From CBDDIP01 sp965229005 (GTDB lineage: Bacteria; Actinomycetota; Acidimicrobiia; Acidimicrobiales; Ilumatobacteraceae): a stretch of DNA of 64,000 nt. Under the pieces are notes generated by a model. That model did no database searches, was not told the origin of the DNA, and was given only the letters and a program-made list of their open reading frames with translations. Shown piece by piece: positions 53,215 through 61,392 of the stretch. Location of the stretch: assembly GCA_965229005.1 (NCBI GenBank), contig CBDDIP010000002.1, positions 2,170,001 to 2,234,000 on the forward strand, given 5' to 3'. Every line of letters begins with the position of its first letter. Within the stretch, counting starts at the first letter, position 1. The position numbers were made by a program, and so were the translations under genes.

Positions 53215-54232
53215 GCAATCGTCCAATGAGCAGATCTGGTCCGTGCTGTCCGACCTCCACCGCGAGCGTGCGATGCCAGCGCTTGCGGGCGTCATCGACC
53301 TCGACGAGGTCGGCGCCGTCGAACCGTTGACCGGCGGTGCATCGGGGGCCGGGATCTACCGATTGCGAATGGCCGAGCGCGACCTCGTCCTGCGCGTGGA
53401 CACCGCCCGCGATCCGATGCGCAACCCGAGTCGCTCCTACCCGGCGATGCGCGCTGCCGCCGACGCGGGCGTTGCTCCGGCGATCCACCTCGCCGACGAG
53501 TCGGTCGGGGTGGTGCTGATGGACCTCGTGGAGCAACGTCCGCTGGGCGAGCACCCGGGCGGCACGCCGGCCGTCATGCGCGAGATCGGAGCGCTGATCG
53601 GCCGCCTGCAGCGCACTGCGGTGGCGCCTGCGCTGCTCGACTTCCGCACGCTGCTCGACCTGATGCTCGGCATGCTCGAGTCGAGCGGCCTCTTCGCGGA
53701 CGGCGTGCTGATGCCGATCCGTCAGAGCTTCACCACCGTCGCCAAGGCGTACCCATGGCATGTCGAGTCGGAGGTGACGAGCCACAACGACATCAACATG
53801 TTCAACGCCCTGTCCGATGGGCACCGGCTGTGGATCATCGACTGGGAGCTCGCCTTCCGCAACGATCCACTGGCCGACGTTGCCGGAGCGATCAACAACT
53901 TCCGCGCATCCGACGACGACGCCCACGCGCTGCTGTGCCAGTGGGCGGGCCGTGAACCTGACGCGCCGCTGACGGCGCGCGTGACGCTGATGCGCTGCCT
54001 CAACCAGCTGTACTACGGCTGCCTGATGATGAGCATGTTCGTTGGCTCGCCGCAGATCGAATCGCTCGACGCCCCCACGGTCGATCCGTTCGAGACCGAC
54101 ATCGCCGCCGGCCGATACGAGCCCGGTTCGGCAGACGTCGTCAACGTCCTCGGCCGCATGCAACTGGCCGGGTTCGCGCTGTCGTCGATGTCGGACGAGG
54201 TCCGCCGTGCGGCGGACGGGGCATCGGCGTGA
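53213..54232 (+). CDS. APH-family phosphotransferase (aminoglycoside/choline-kinase-like)
   Basis: 339 residues. Nucleotide loop LTGGASGAGIYRLRM, lysine position replaced by Arg in LVLRVDTARD, catalytic loop SHNDINMFN (Asp193), metal site IIDWELAFRNDPL (Asp210, Glu212). Related to choline kinase/LPS kinase-like proteins; substrate unknown. GTG start at 53213, without an obvious ribosome site and inside a stem-loop. Stop overlaps the next gene (GTGA). Confidence 0.83.
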   Translation: MQSSNEQIWSVLSDLHRERAMPALAGVIDLDEVGAVEPLTGGASGAGIYRLRMAERDLVLRVDTARDPMRNPSRSYPAMRAAADAGVAPAIHLADESVGVVLMDLVEQRPLGEHPGGTPAVMREIGALIGRLQRTAVAPALLDFRTLLDLMLGMLESSGLFADGVLMPIRQSFTTVAKAYPWHVESEVTSHNDINMFNALSDGHRLWIIDWELAFRNDPLADVAGAINNFRASDDDAHALLCQWAGREPDAPLTARVTLMRCLNQLYYGCLMMSMFVGSPQIESLDAPTVDPFETDIAAGRYEPGSADVVNVLGRMQLAGFALSSMSDEVRRAADGASA

Positions 54233-54669
54233 TCACCGCCCGTCCGTCCGACGACCTCGTCACCGTCGACGCCGCGGCGAAGCGGCTGCAGGTGCACCCG
54301 AAGACCGTGCTGCGCTCGATCCACGACGGACGGCTCCGCGCCACTCGCATTGGCAAGTCGTATCGCATCGTACGCGCCGACCTCGACGCGTTCGGCGGCG
54401 TGCCCGTGCCATCCGAATCTCCTCGCGCCGAAGCTCGCGTGACGAGCATCGTCGACATCGAGCACGTCGGCGGCAACCTCGCGCGCAAGCTGTCCTCGTC
54501 GGTCACCAACGCCCTACACAGCCGGCCGGCCGGCAGCGGAGATCTGAACGTGCACGTCGACTACGACGAGCCACGATCGCAACTGCGCGTGGTCGTCCAC
54601 GGCTCGCCCGATGACACCGCCAGCCTGCTCGGCCTGATCGCCATCTGGGTCGACCAGCTCACGCCGTGA
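54229..54669 (+). CDS. Excisionase-type HTH DNA-binding protein with extra C-terminal domain
   Basis: 146 residues from GTG 54229. VTVDAAAKRLQVHPKTVLRS, IHDGRLRATRIGKSYRIVRA is the MerR-like HTH_17 domain; the second half (LNVHVDYDEPRSQLRVVVHG) is a small alpha/beta segment of unknown fold. It is coupled to the kinase gene, so more probably a regulator of that operon than a phage excisionase. Confidence 0.78.
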   Translation: MITARPSDDLVTVDAAAKRLQVHPKTVLRSIHDGRLRATRIGKSYRIVRADLDAFGGVPVPSESPRAEARVTSIVDIEHVGGNLARKLSSSVTNALHSRPAGSGDLNVHVDYDEPRSQLRVVVHGSPDDTASLLGLIAIWVDQLTP

Positions 54670-54676
54670 CCCGCCT

Positions 54677-54768
54677 CCGTGAGTTCGGGTGCCACCCGCG
54701 GCCCGGAACCTCACGGATGGATGGGCTTCGTGAGTTTGGGAGCCACCGGTGGCACCGAGGCTCACGAA
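54677..54768. terminator. Two tandem hairpins between convergent genes
   Basis: Hairpin 1 (54677-54716): CCGTGAGTTC pairs with GAACCTCACGG, one bulged C. Hairpin 2 (54727-54768): TTCGTGAG pairs with CTCACGAA, with the perfect palindrome GCCACCGGTGGC (54742-54753) as inner stem. They share GTGAGTT and are spaced about 50 bases, like the pair at 17909. They lie between two convergent genes and could terminate both. Confidence 0.6.
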
Positions 54769-54787
54769 CGGGCGGATGGTCCGCGGG

Positions 54788-57520
54788 CTACGCGGTGTAG
54801 GTGGGTGGGGGAGCGATGCGGCGGTAGGCGGGGCCGAGGGGGCCGTGCTCGAAGTGGAGCAGCTCCTCGGCGTCGACGTGGCCGAACATCTGGATGAGGG
54901 GGGCGACGAGGCCGGTCCAGCCGGTCTGGTGCGACGCGCCGAGGCCGGTGCCGTCGTCGCCGTGGAAGTACTCGTAGAACAGCACGAGGTCGCGCCAGGT
55001 CGGGTCGTCGCGGAACTTCGTCGCAGCACCGTGCGACGGCCGGCTGCCGTCGGCACCGACGAGGAACGTGGCGATCAGACGATCGGCGATGTGCTTGGCC
55101 ACCTCGTACAGGTTCATCTCGTTGCCGGAGCCGGTGGGGCACTCGATGCGGAACGCGTCGCCGTAGTAGCGGTAGTGCTGCAGCAGCGAGCGGATGATCA
55201 GCACGTTCATCGGCAGCCACACCGGCCCGCGCCAGTTGGAGTTGCCGCCGAACATCCCCGAGCGCGACTCGCCGGGTTCGTACTGCACGCGGAACACGAC
55301 ACCGTCGACGTCGAGCTCGAACGGCTCGTCGAGGTGCACTCGCGACAGCGAGCGGATGCCGTGAGGACCGAGGAAGAGGTCCTCGTCGAGCATGCGCTCG
55401 AGGATGCGGCGCAGCTTGTGATCGTTGACGAGCGAGAGGATGTAGCGCCCGTCGACGCCGCGGCGCAGCGGGTTGGCGATCGTGGCCAGCAGGTCCTCGT
55501 TGCGTTCGACGAACTCGAAGATCCGCCGAGCGAGCTCCGGCTCGCGCTCGATCACGTCAGCGGCGATCACCGTCGTCGCGCACAGCGGCAGCAGCCCGAC
55601 GAGCGAGCGCACCTTCAATCTTTCCCCGCTGCCATCCGGACGCCGGAGCACGTCGAAGAAGAAGCCCTCTTCCTCGTCCCACAGCTCGTCGGGCCCGTCA
55701 CCGATCGGGTCGACGGCGGCCGCGATCCAGAAGAAGTGCTCGACGAACTTCATCACCAGATCGGCGTACGACCGGTCGCTCTCGTAGAGCACGAGCGCCA
55801 GCTCGAGCATGTTCAGGCTGTACAGCGCCATCCACGCCGTGCCGTCCGCCTGCTCCAGATGGCCGCCGGTGGGCAGCTGCGACGAGCGGTCGAAGACGCC
55901 GATGTTGTCGAGGCCGAGGAAGCCGCCCTCGAACAGGTTGCGGCCACCGCGATCCTTGCGGTTGACCCACCACGTGAAGTTGAGCAGCAGCCGCGTGAAC
56001 AGCTGCCTCGTCGCCCCGATGTCGTCGCGCCGGTGCATGCCGGCGAGCTGGTGGGCGAACAGGGCGGCGAACGCGTGCACGGGCGGGTTGACGTCGCTGA
56101 AGTTCCACTCGTAGGCGGGGATCTGGCCGTTGGGGTGCAGGTAGCCGTGGCCGAGCAGCAGGTCGAGTTGGGCGATGGCGAAGTCGGGGTCGACCATCGC
56201 CAACGGCACGCAGTGGAAGGCGAGGTCCCACGCCGCGAACCACGGGTACTCCCACGTGTCGGGCATCGAGATGACGTCGTCGATGCTCATGTGGAACCAG
56301 CCCTCGTTGCGCGCCTCGTGACGCTCGGGGTGGCGCAGCGGGTGGGCGTGACGTTCGCGCAGCCAGATGTCGACGTCGAAGTAGTACGTCTGCTTGGCCC
56401 ACAGCATCCCCGCCAGGGACTGGCGCATCACCGCGGCGGCATCTGCGGAGACGTCGGGCGGTGTGATCGACGCGTAGAACTCGTCGGCGTCGACGCGGCG
56501 GGTCTCGAGGATCATCGCCGCGTCGGCGAACGGCTCGTTGAGCGGTTCGTCGCGGCGGGTGAGGCGGAGCCACGTCGTGACGCTGCCGCCGGCCGGCACG
56601 ACGTGTCGCGAGTGCGCAGCCGCCTTGGTGCCGGTGCGCTCCGGGTTGACGGTGTCGGAGCCGAACACGACGTGATCGTGGATGCCGTCCTTGGGGAACG
56701 GCGGCGACTCATCGGCACCGGCGACGCGGGCGAAGTTGGTGTCGTTGTCGCAGAACAGCAGGTCGGTGCCGGATTCCGCGTGGAGCTGCCACGTGCCCGC
56801 CTGCTGGTGCTCGACGCGGATCACGTGGTCGTTCGCCGCGCTGATCACGGGACGCGCCGTGTGCGGGTGCACCGCCCACGTGTTGCGACACCACACCGTC
56901 GGCAGCAGGTGGATCGGCGCGTCGTCGGGACCGCGGTTGTGGACGCTGATCCGACAGACGACGTCCTCCGGCGACGCCTTGGCGTAGGCGACCTCGATGT
57001 CGAAGTAGCGGTCGTCGTCGAAGATGCCGGTGTCGAGCAGTTCGTACTCGTCTTCGTCGCGCGATCGGGCGCGGTTCGTCTCGATGAGATCGACGTAGGG
57101 GTAGGCGGCCTGCGGGTACTTGTAGCGCCACAGCTGGAAGGAGTGCGTCGGCAGGTTGTCGACGTAGAAGTAGTACTCCTTGACGTCCTCGCCGTGGTTG
57201 CCCTCCTCGTTGGTCAGCCCGAAGAGGCGCTCCTTGAGGATCGGGTCGGTCTCGTTCCAGAACGCCAGCGCGAAGCAGACGTGCTGGTGCGCGTCGCTGA
57301 TGCCCGCCAGCCCGTCCTCACCCCAGCGATAGGCGCGCGACCGGGCGTGGTCATGGCTGAACGACGTCCACACGTCGTCGCTCACTCCGGCGAGGTTGAC
57401 GACGTCCTCGCGAACGGTGCCCCACTGCCGTTCGCTCAGGTACGGCCCGATCGAGCGCCACGGCACACCGCGGCGTGCCTCCACCAGACGGCGCTCTTCG
57501 GCGGTGAGGGCTGCGTTCAC
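54788..57520 (-). CDS. Large MGH1/GH63-like glycoside hydrolase (glucosidase)
   Basis: 910 residues from GTG 57520. N-terminal WGTVREDVVNLAGVSDDVWT, then a beta-sandwich, then a long (alpha/alpha)6 barrel from about residue 370 (DTWEYPWFAAWDLAFHCVPL, NPPVHAFAALFAHQLAG, GLDNIGVFDRSSQLP, GTAWMALYSLNMLELALVLY) ending with FGGNSNWRGPVWLPMNVLII and HQTGWTGLVAPLIQMFG. Architecture as in cytoplasmic trehalose/mannosylglycerate-type and GH63 glucosidases; no signal peptide. Ten bases behind a short-chain dehydrogenase, with which it forms an operon. Confidence 0.88.
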   Translation of the reverse strand: MNAALTAEERRLVEARRGVPWRSIGPYLSERQWGTVREDVVNLAGVSDDVWTSFSHDHARSRAYRWGEDGLAGISDAHQHVCFALAFWNETDPILKERLFGLTNEEGNHGEDVKEYYFYVDNLPTHSFQLWRYKYPQAAYPYVDLIETNRARSRDEDEYELLDTGIFDDDRYFDIEVAYAKASPEDVVCRISVHNRGPDDAPIHLLPTVWCRNTWAVHPHTARPVISAANDHVIRVEHQQAGTWQLHAESGTDLLFCDNDTNFARVAGADESPPFPKDGIHDHVVFGSDTVNPERTGTKAAAHSRHVVPAGGSVTTWLRLTRRDEPLNEPFADAAMILETRRVDADEFYASITPPDVSADAAAVMRQSLAGMLWAKQTYYFDVDIWLRERHAHPLRHPERHEARNEGWFHMSIDDVISMPDTWEYPWFAAWDLAFHCVPLAMVDPDFAIAQLDLLLGHGYLHPNGQIPAYEWNFSDVNPPVHAFAALFAHQLAGMHRRDDIGATRQLFTRLLLNFTWWVNRKDRGGRNLFEGGFLGLDNIGVFDRSSQLPTGGHLEQADGTAWMALYSLNMLELALVLYESDRSYADLVMKFVEHFFWIAAAVDPIGDGPDELWDEEEGFFFDVLRRPDGSGERLKVRSLVGLLPLCATTVIAADVIEREPELARRIFEFVERNEDLLATIANPLRRGVDGRYILSLVNDHKLRRILERMLDEDLFLGPHGIRSLSRVHLDEPFELDVDGVVFRVQYEPGESRSGMFGGNSNWRGPVWLPMNVLIIRSLLQHYRYYGDAFRIECPTGSGNEMNLYEVAKHIADRLIATFLVGADGSRPSHGAATKFRDDPTWRDLVLFYEYFHGDDGTGLGASHQTGWTGLVAPLIQMFGHVDAEELLHFEHGPLGPAYRRIAPPPTYTA

Positions 57521-57530
57521 GGATGCTGTC

Positions 57531-58325
57531 TCACGGCTGCGACACGCCGCCGAGGTCGCGCACGATGGGTTCGACGATCCGCTGCGGCAGTCCGACGAGG
57601 AACGGGAACGCCCCGGCGCGCTTGGGCAACCACACCGAGCGCTTCTCCTTCTCGATCGCCCGCACCACGCCGTCGGCAACCTTGGTCGCCTTCACGTTCG
57701 GCATCAACTGGATGCGCCGGAAGCGGGCGAACGACTTCGCCGCCGGCTCGTAGGTCAGGTTGGCGAGCAGGTCGGTCGGCACCGGGCCGATCTCGATCGC
57801 ACTGAGCTTCACCGGCGTGCCCTTCAGGTCCTGGCGGACGATGCGGGTGAAGTGGCTCAACCCGGCCTTCGTTCCCGCGTACACCGCGAGGCCGGGAAAC
57901 CCGCCGGCGGACGCCATCGAGGAGACGTTGACGATGTGGCCGCGACCGCGCAGCACCATCCCCGGCAGGGCGATGCGGCACAGCTGCAGTGGCGTGGTGA
58001 AGTTCAGCTGAGCGACGTCGGCGAGCTCGGCTTCCGTCGTGTCGAGGATGCTCTTCGTGTACTCGATGCCGGCGTTGTTGACGAGCACGTCGAGCGGGCC
58101 GTTGAGGTCCTCGGCCCGATCGATGAGGGAGGCCACCTGCGTCGGATCCAGGAGGTCGGCGACGAGCGCCGCTCCGCCGAGCGTGGCGGCCAGCGCGGTG
58201 AGCTGCTCGCCGCTGCGAGCGACCAACGTCAGCCGCGCACCGCGTGCCGCGAGCGCGTCGGCCACGGCACGACCGATGCCGCGAGAAGCGCCGGTGACGA
58301 GGCAGTGGCGATCGATCAGGTCCAT
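57531..58325 (-). CDS. Short-chain dehydrogenase/reductase
   Basis: 264 residues. Cofactor motif VTGASRGIGRAVADALAARG, NNAG in VLVNNAGIEYT, catalytic Ser in NVSSMASAGG and Tyr/Lys in YAGTKAGLSHF. C-terminal extension (KRAGAFPFLVGLPQRIVEPI) resembles those SDRs that act on lipid-like ketones. ATG 58325; divergent from the PPOX gene with 41 bases between. First gene of a two-gene unit with the glycoside hydrolase. Confidence 0.9.
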   Translation of the reverse strand: MDLIDRHCLVTGASRGIGRAVADALAARGARLTLVARSGEQLTALAATLGGAALVADLLDPTQVASLIDRAEDLNGPLDVLVNNAGIEYTKSILDTTEAELADVAQLNFTTPLQLCRIALPGMVLRGRGHIVNVSSMASAGGFPGLAVYAGTKAGLSHFTRIVRQDLKGTPVKLSAIEIGPVPTDLLANLTYEPAAKSFARFRRIQLMPNVKATKVADGVVRAIEKEKRSVWLPKRAGAFPFLVGLPQRIVEPIVRDLGGVSQP

Positions 58326-58366
58326 GGCGGAAGTCTGACGCGTCCCAGCGGTACTACCGTGCGCGC

Positions 58367-58768
58367 ATGGGCATCGGCGACGAGAAGTACGTCTCACTCA
58401 CCACGACGAAGCGTGACGGCACGGCTGTCGCCACCGCGGTCTGGATCGTGCCGCTCGCGGACGGGCGGGTCGGGTTCTGGACGTCGTCCTCGTCGGGCAA
58501 GGTCAAGCGCATCCGCCACACACCCGCCGTCATGCTCCAGCCGTCCGACTCGCGGGGTCGTGTGACGGCGGGATCCACGCCCGTCACCGGGACGGCAGCG
58601 CTCGTCACGAGCGGCCCCGAGACGGACGAGATCCGCGGCAAGGTGAAGGCCAAGTACGGGCTCATGGTGCCGATCAGCAAGTTCTTCAACAAGATCGGTG
58701 CGCTGATCAAGCGCAAGAAGCAGGCGTACGGCGACCTGGCCGTGCTGATCACGCTCGACGGCGCGTAG
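58367..58768 (+). CDS. PPOX-class (pyridoxamine-oxidase-fold) F420/flavin-dependent protein
   Basis: 133 residues. Opening GDEKYVSLTTTKRDGTAVAT and the mid segment VGFWTSSSSGKVKRIRHTPA are characteristic of the actinobacterial TIGR03666 group of the split-barrel fold, most of which use F420 or flavin. C-terminus is lysine-rich (FFNKIGALIKRKKQAYGDLA). Reduces an unidentified substrate. Followed after 10 bases by the LigD-type polymerase gene. Confidence 0.84.
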   Translation: MGIGDEKYVSLTTTKRDGTAVATAVWIVPLADGRVGFWTSSSSGKVKRIRHTPAVMLQPSDSRGRVTAGSTPVTGTAALVTSGPETDEIRGKVKAKYGLMVPISKFFNKIGALIKRKKQAYGDLAVLITLDGA

Positions 58769-58778
58769 GTCGCAGCCG

Positions 58779-59750
58779 ATGGCGCCACGCGCTGGCAGAG
58801 CACCGGCGATCGAGATCGTCGTCGGCGACCGGACGGTGCGGGTGTCCAACCCGGACCGCGTGTACTTCCCGGCGACCGGGGCGACGAAGCTCGACCTCGT
58901 CAACCACTACCTCGCCGTCGGCCCGGGGATCGTCAACGCGCTCCGCGAGCGGCCGTGCATGATGCATCGCTTCCCGACCGGGCTGAGTGGCGACAAGGTG
59001 CACCAGAAGCGCGTGCCCGCCGGCGCACCGCCATGGCTGGAGACGGTGCGCGTCACGTTCCCGCGCTACGGGCTGCACGCCGACGAGCTGTGCGTCACCG
59101 AGCTCGCGTCAGTGATCTGGTCGGTGCAGATGTCGACGGTCGAGTTCCACCCGTGGAACTCGCGGCGCGGCGACGTCGAGCGGCCCGACGAGTGGCGCAT
59201 CGACCTCGACCCGATGCCCGACTGCACGCTCGACACGGTGAAGCGCGTGGCGCACGTCGCCCACGAGGTGCTCGACGAGCTCGGCGTGATCGGCTGGCCG
59301 AAGACGTCGGGCGGGCGAGGGATGCACGTGTACGTGCGCATCGAACCGGCGCACAGCTTCACCGAGGTCCGTTTGGCGGCATTGGCGTTCGCCCGCGAGG
59401 TGGAGCGACGTGCCGGTGGTGCGGCGACGACGACGTGGTGGCGCAAGGACCGCGATCCCGCCGCAGTCTTCGTCGACTACAACCAGAACGCTCGCGACCA
59501 CACGATGGCGGCGGCGTACTCGGTGCGCGGCACGCCACGCGGCACGGTGTCGACGCCGATCCGCTGGGACGAGGTGGACGCGTTCGAGCCCGACGACTTC
59601 ACCATCGCCACCGTGGCGTCGCGCTTCGCCGCGTTGGGCGACCTGCACGCCGGGATCGACGACGCGCCGTGGTCCATCGAGCCGCTGCTCGAGTGGGCCG
59701 CCCGAGATGGGTTGGCAGAACGGTTGCCCGATCCCGAAGAAGCGGATTAG
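58779..59750 (+). CDS. LigD-type DNA primase-polymerase domain protein
   Basis: 323 residues, the polymerase domain alone (no ligase or nuclease domain). Features: VSNPDRVYFPATGATKLDLV, the metal-binding pair in EWRIDLDPMPD (Asp142, Asp144), HVYVRIEPAHSF, and YSVRGTPRGTVSTPIRWDEV. Such proteins fill gaps in non-homologous end joining, cooperating with Ku and a separate ligase, neither of which is in this window. ATG 58779. The end overlaps a convergent gene by 4 bases. Confidence 0.9.
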   Translation: MAPRAGRAPAIEIVVGDRTVRVSNPDRVYFPATGATKLDLVNHYLAVGPGIVNALRERPCMMHRFPTGLSGDKVHQKRVPAGAPPWLETVRVTFPRYGLHADELCVTELASVIWSVQMSTVEFHPWNSRRGDVERPDEWRIDLDPMPDCTLDTVKRVAHVAHEVLDELGVIGWPKTSGGRGMHVYVRIEPAHSFTEVRLAALAFAREVERRAGGAATTTWWRKDRDPAAVFVDYNQNARDHTMAAAYSVRGTPRGTVSTPIRWDEVDAFEPDDFTIATVASRFAALGDLHAGIDDAPWSIEPLLEWAARDGLAERLPDPEEAD

Positions 59751-60463
59751 GCGGGGTTCGGTACGCGGACGAGCAGCACGTGCTGCGGCTCGTCGAAGGA
59801 TTCGATCGTCACCGCATGGTGCGTATCGGTGATCCACTCCAGCTGTCCGTCGATCTCGATGCGGGCTTGCAGCGCGAGCCGCTGCGGGCCGCGAATCGAC
59901 GCGGTCGGCACGAGCAGTTCGAATTCGATCGGCACCTGGCCCGGCGCCTCGATCTGCGCGGCGGCGAGCTCGGTGGACGGCGCGTCGGCGCGAGCCGTGT
60001 CGACGAGCGCAACCCGCAGGACCGCATCGGCCGGCAGGGCGATCCGCTCGCGGTACAGGGCCGTGCCGCGCAGCACGAGCGACGGTGTCGCGGCAAACGG
60101 CTCACCGTCGTCGGTGCGGGCGAGCTCCATCACGGCGGCGTCAGCGGTCTCGATGCGCAACGTCGGCTCGGTCCAGCGAACGTTCGTCGCCAGTGCGAGC
60201 ACCTCGAAGAACTGGCGTTCCTGGCGCATCGCCGGCTCCGGTCCGGCCATGCGGGTGCCCAGCGCCGGGCCGAACGTGATCCGGTCGGCATCGTGGGTGT
60301 ACGTGGCCGCGTAGCGGTTGACGGTGGCGTTGCCGTGCACGTTGCCGTGATCGTCGAACTCCATCGTCGGGGTGAAGTCGTCGAACACCGGCGTGCCGTC
60401 GATGCGCTCGACGCGCCAGGACGTGCTGGCCAACGGGATCCCGTCGCTCAGCACGTCGCTCAC
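59747..60463 (-). CDS. HslJ/META-domain and YbaY-like domain fusion
   Basis: 238 residues. The first half has the META pattern: STSWRVERIDGTPVFDDFTP, GNVHGNATVNRYAATYTHDA, LGTRMAGPEPAMRQERQFFE. The second half (VLRGTALYRERIALPADAVL; VALVDTARADAPSTELAAAQ) is YbaY-like, found in outer or surface lipoproteins, but no signal peptide or lipobox is visible. Start GTG 60463 overlaps the smpB stop (GTGA) with AAGGGG just before, so it is translated with smpB. Role unknown, perhaps envelope stress. Confidence 0.78.
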   Translation of the reverse strand: MSDVLSDGIPLASTSWRVERIDGTPVFDDFTPTMEFDDHGNVHGNATVNRYAATYTHDADRITFGPALGTRMAGPEPAMRQERQFFEVLALATNVRWTEPTLRIETADAAVMELARTDDGEPFAATPSLVLRGTALYRERIALPADAVLRVALVDTARADAPSTELAAAQIEAPGQVPIEFELLVPTASIRGPQRLALQARIEIDGQLEWITDTHHAVTIESFDEPQHVLLVRVPNPA

Positions 60464-60945
60464 ATCCCCTTGCGGTCGCGCCCGAGCGCTCGTTCCATCT
60501 CGCGCTTCGAGTCGCGCTCGGCCATCGCCTGGCGCTTGTCGGCCTTCTTGCGACCCTTGCCGATGCCCAGCTCGACCTTCACCTTGCCGTCCTTCCAGTA
60601 GAAGGCCAGTGGCACCAGCGAGTAGCGCTCGTGGGCCACTTCGGCGGCGAGCTTCTCGATCTCCTTGGCGTGCATCAGCAGCTTGCGTGCCCGGTTCGGG
60701 TCGTGCGCGCCGATGCCGTGGGCGAACTGGTACGGGGGGATGTGCACACCGTCCAGCCAGACCGCCCCGTTGACGATCCGTGCATAGGCGTCGGCCAGCT
60801 GCACCAGACCGAGGCGCAACGCCTTCACCTCGCTGCCCTGGAGCACGATCCCTGTCTCGATGGTGTCGACGATGGCGTAGTCGTGCCGCGCCTTGCGGTT
60901 CGAGGCGATGGTCTTGTTGCCTGCGTTGCGATCGTTGCCAGCCAT
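60460..60945 (-). CDS. smpB: SsrA-binding protein SmpB
   Basis: 161 residues, essential partner of tmRNA in trans-translation. Clear family signature: NKTIASNRKARHDYAIVDTI, ETGIVLQGSEVKALRLGLVQ, AYARIVNGAVWLDGVHIPPY, and the basic C-terminal tail GKGRKKADKRQAMAERDSKR that enters the ribosome. The tmRNA itself lies at 43477-43864. ATG 60945; promoter region shared with mec. Confidence 0.96.
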   Translation of the reverse strand: MAGNDRNAGNKTIASNRKARHDYAIVDTIETGIVLQGSEVKALRLGLVQLADAYARIVNGAVWLDGVHIPPYQFAHGIGAHDPNRARKLLMHAKEIEKLAAEVAHERYSLVPLAFYWKDGKVKVELGIGKGRKKADKRQAMAERDSKREMERALGRDRKGM

Positions 60946-60955
60946 GACAGGCAGA

Positions 60956-60965
60956 AGGGTACCCT
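60956..60965. promoter_or_regulatory. Palindromic AGGGTACCCT, possible bidirectional -10 element of smpB and mec
   Basis: Only 27 bases separate the divergent smpB and mec start codons. The 10-bp palindrome has TACCCT in both directions: 7 bases before the mec GTG (plus) and 10 bases before the smpB ATG (minus). A symmetrical -10 of this kind would drive both genes, with leaderless or nearly leaderless transcripts. A TTGCCA at 60935-60940 could serve as plus-strand -35. Confidence 0.4.
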
Positions 60966-60972
60966 CGCCGTC

Positions 60973-61377
60973 GTGCAGGGATCGCTCCGCTTCTCCCATC
61001 GGGCCTACGCCGAGATGATCGGCCACGCCTACGACGGTTACCCGCTCGAGGCGTGCGGGCTGCTGGTCGGCCGCGGCTCGTCGGTGGAGCGTTTCGTCGC
61101 CTGCACCAACGAGGCCGCGTCGGCGCGGATCTACACGATCCCGCCGCGCGAGCTGCTGCGTGCCGAGCGGGCCGCCGAGGACGACGGCTTGGAGGTGCTC
61201 GGCGTGTTCCACAGCCACACCCACAGCGAGCCCTACCCGAGCCCCACCGACGTCGCCCAGGCGCCCGATCCGGGCTGGCACTACGTCATCGTCAGCCTGA
61301 AGCGCGAGGCCCCCGAAGCGCGCAGCTACCGCATCGTCGACGGGGTGATCTCGGAGGAGCCGATCGCGGCAGGCTGA
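60973..61377 (+). CDS. mec: JAMM/MPN metalloprotease, Mec-like
   Basis: 134 residues. Zinc site of the JAMM family: Glu26 (LEACGLLVG), H-x-H-x7-S-x2-D as His80, His82, Ser90 and Asp93 in FHSHTHSEPYPSPTD. In mycobacteria Mec trims the C-terminus of the sulfur carrier CysO and is encoded with cysO and cysM. Here cysM follows after 15 bases, but no cysO gene is present. GTG start at 60973 with no leader ribosome site. Confidence 0.87.
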   Translation: MQGSLRFSHRAYAEMIGHAYDGYPLEACGLLVGRGSSVERFVACTNEAASARIYTIPPRELLRAERAAEDDGLEVLGVFHSHTHSEPYPSPTDVAQAPDPGWHYVIVSLKREAPEARSYRIVDGVISEEPIAAG

Positions 61378-61392
61378 GATACCGTGCCAGCC

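Noticed and set aside
54749..57805. 1018-codon plus-strand frame opposite the glycoside hydrolase
   Set aside because: Low-complexity Val/Arg/Asp composition; the minus strand encodes a complete MGH1-like hydrolase.
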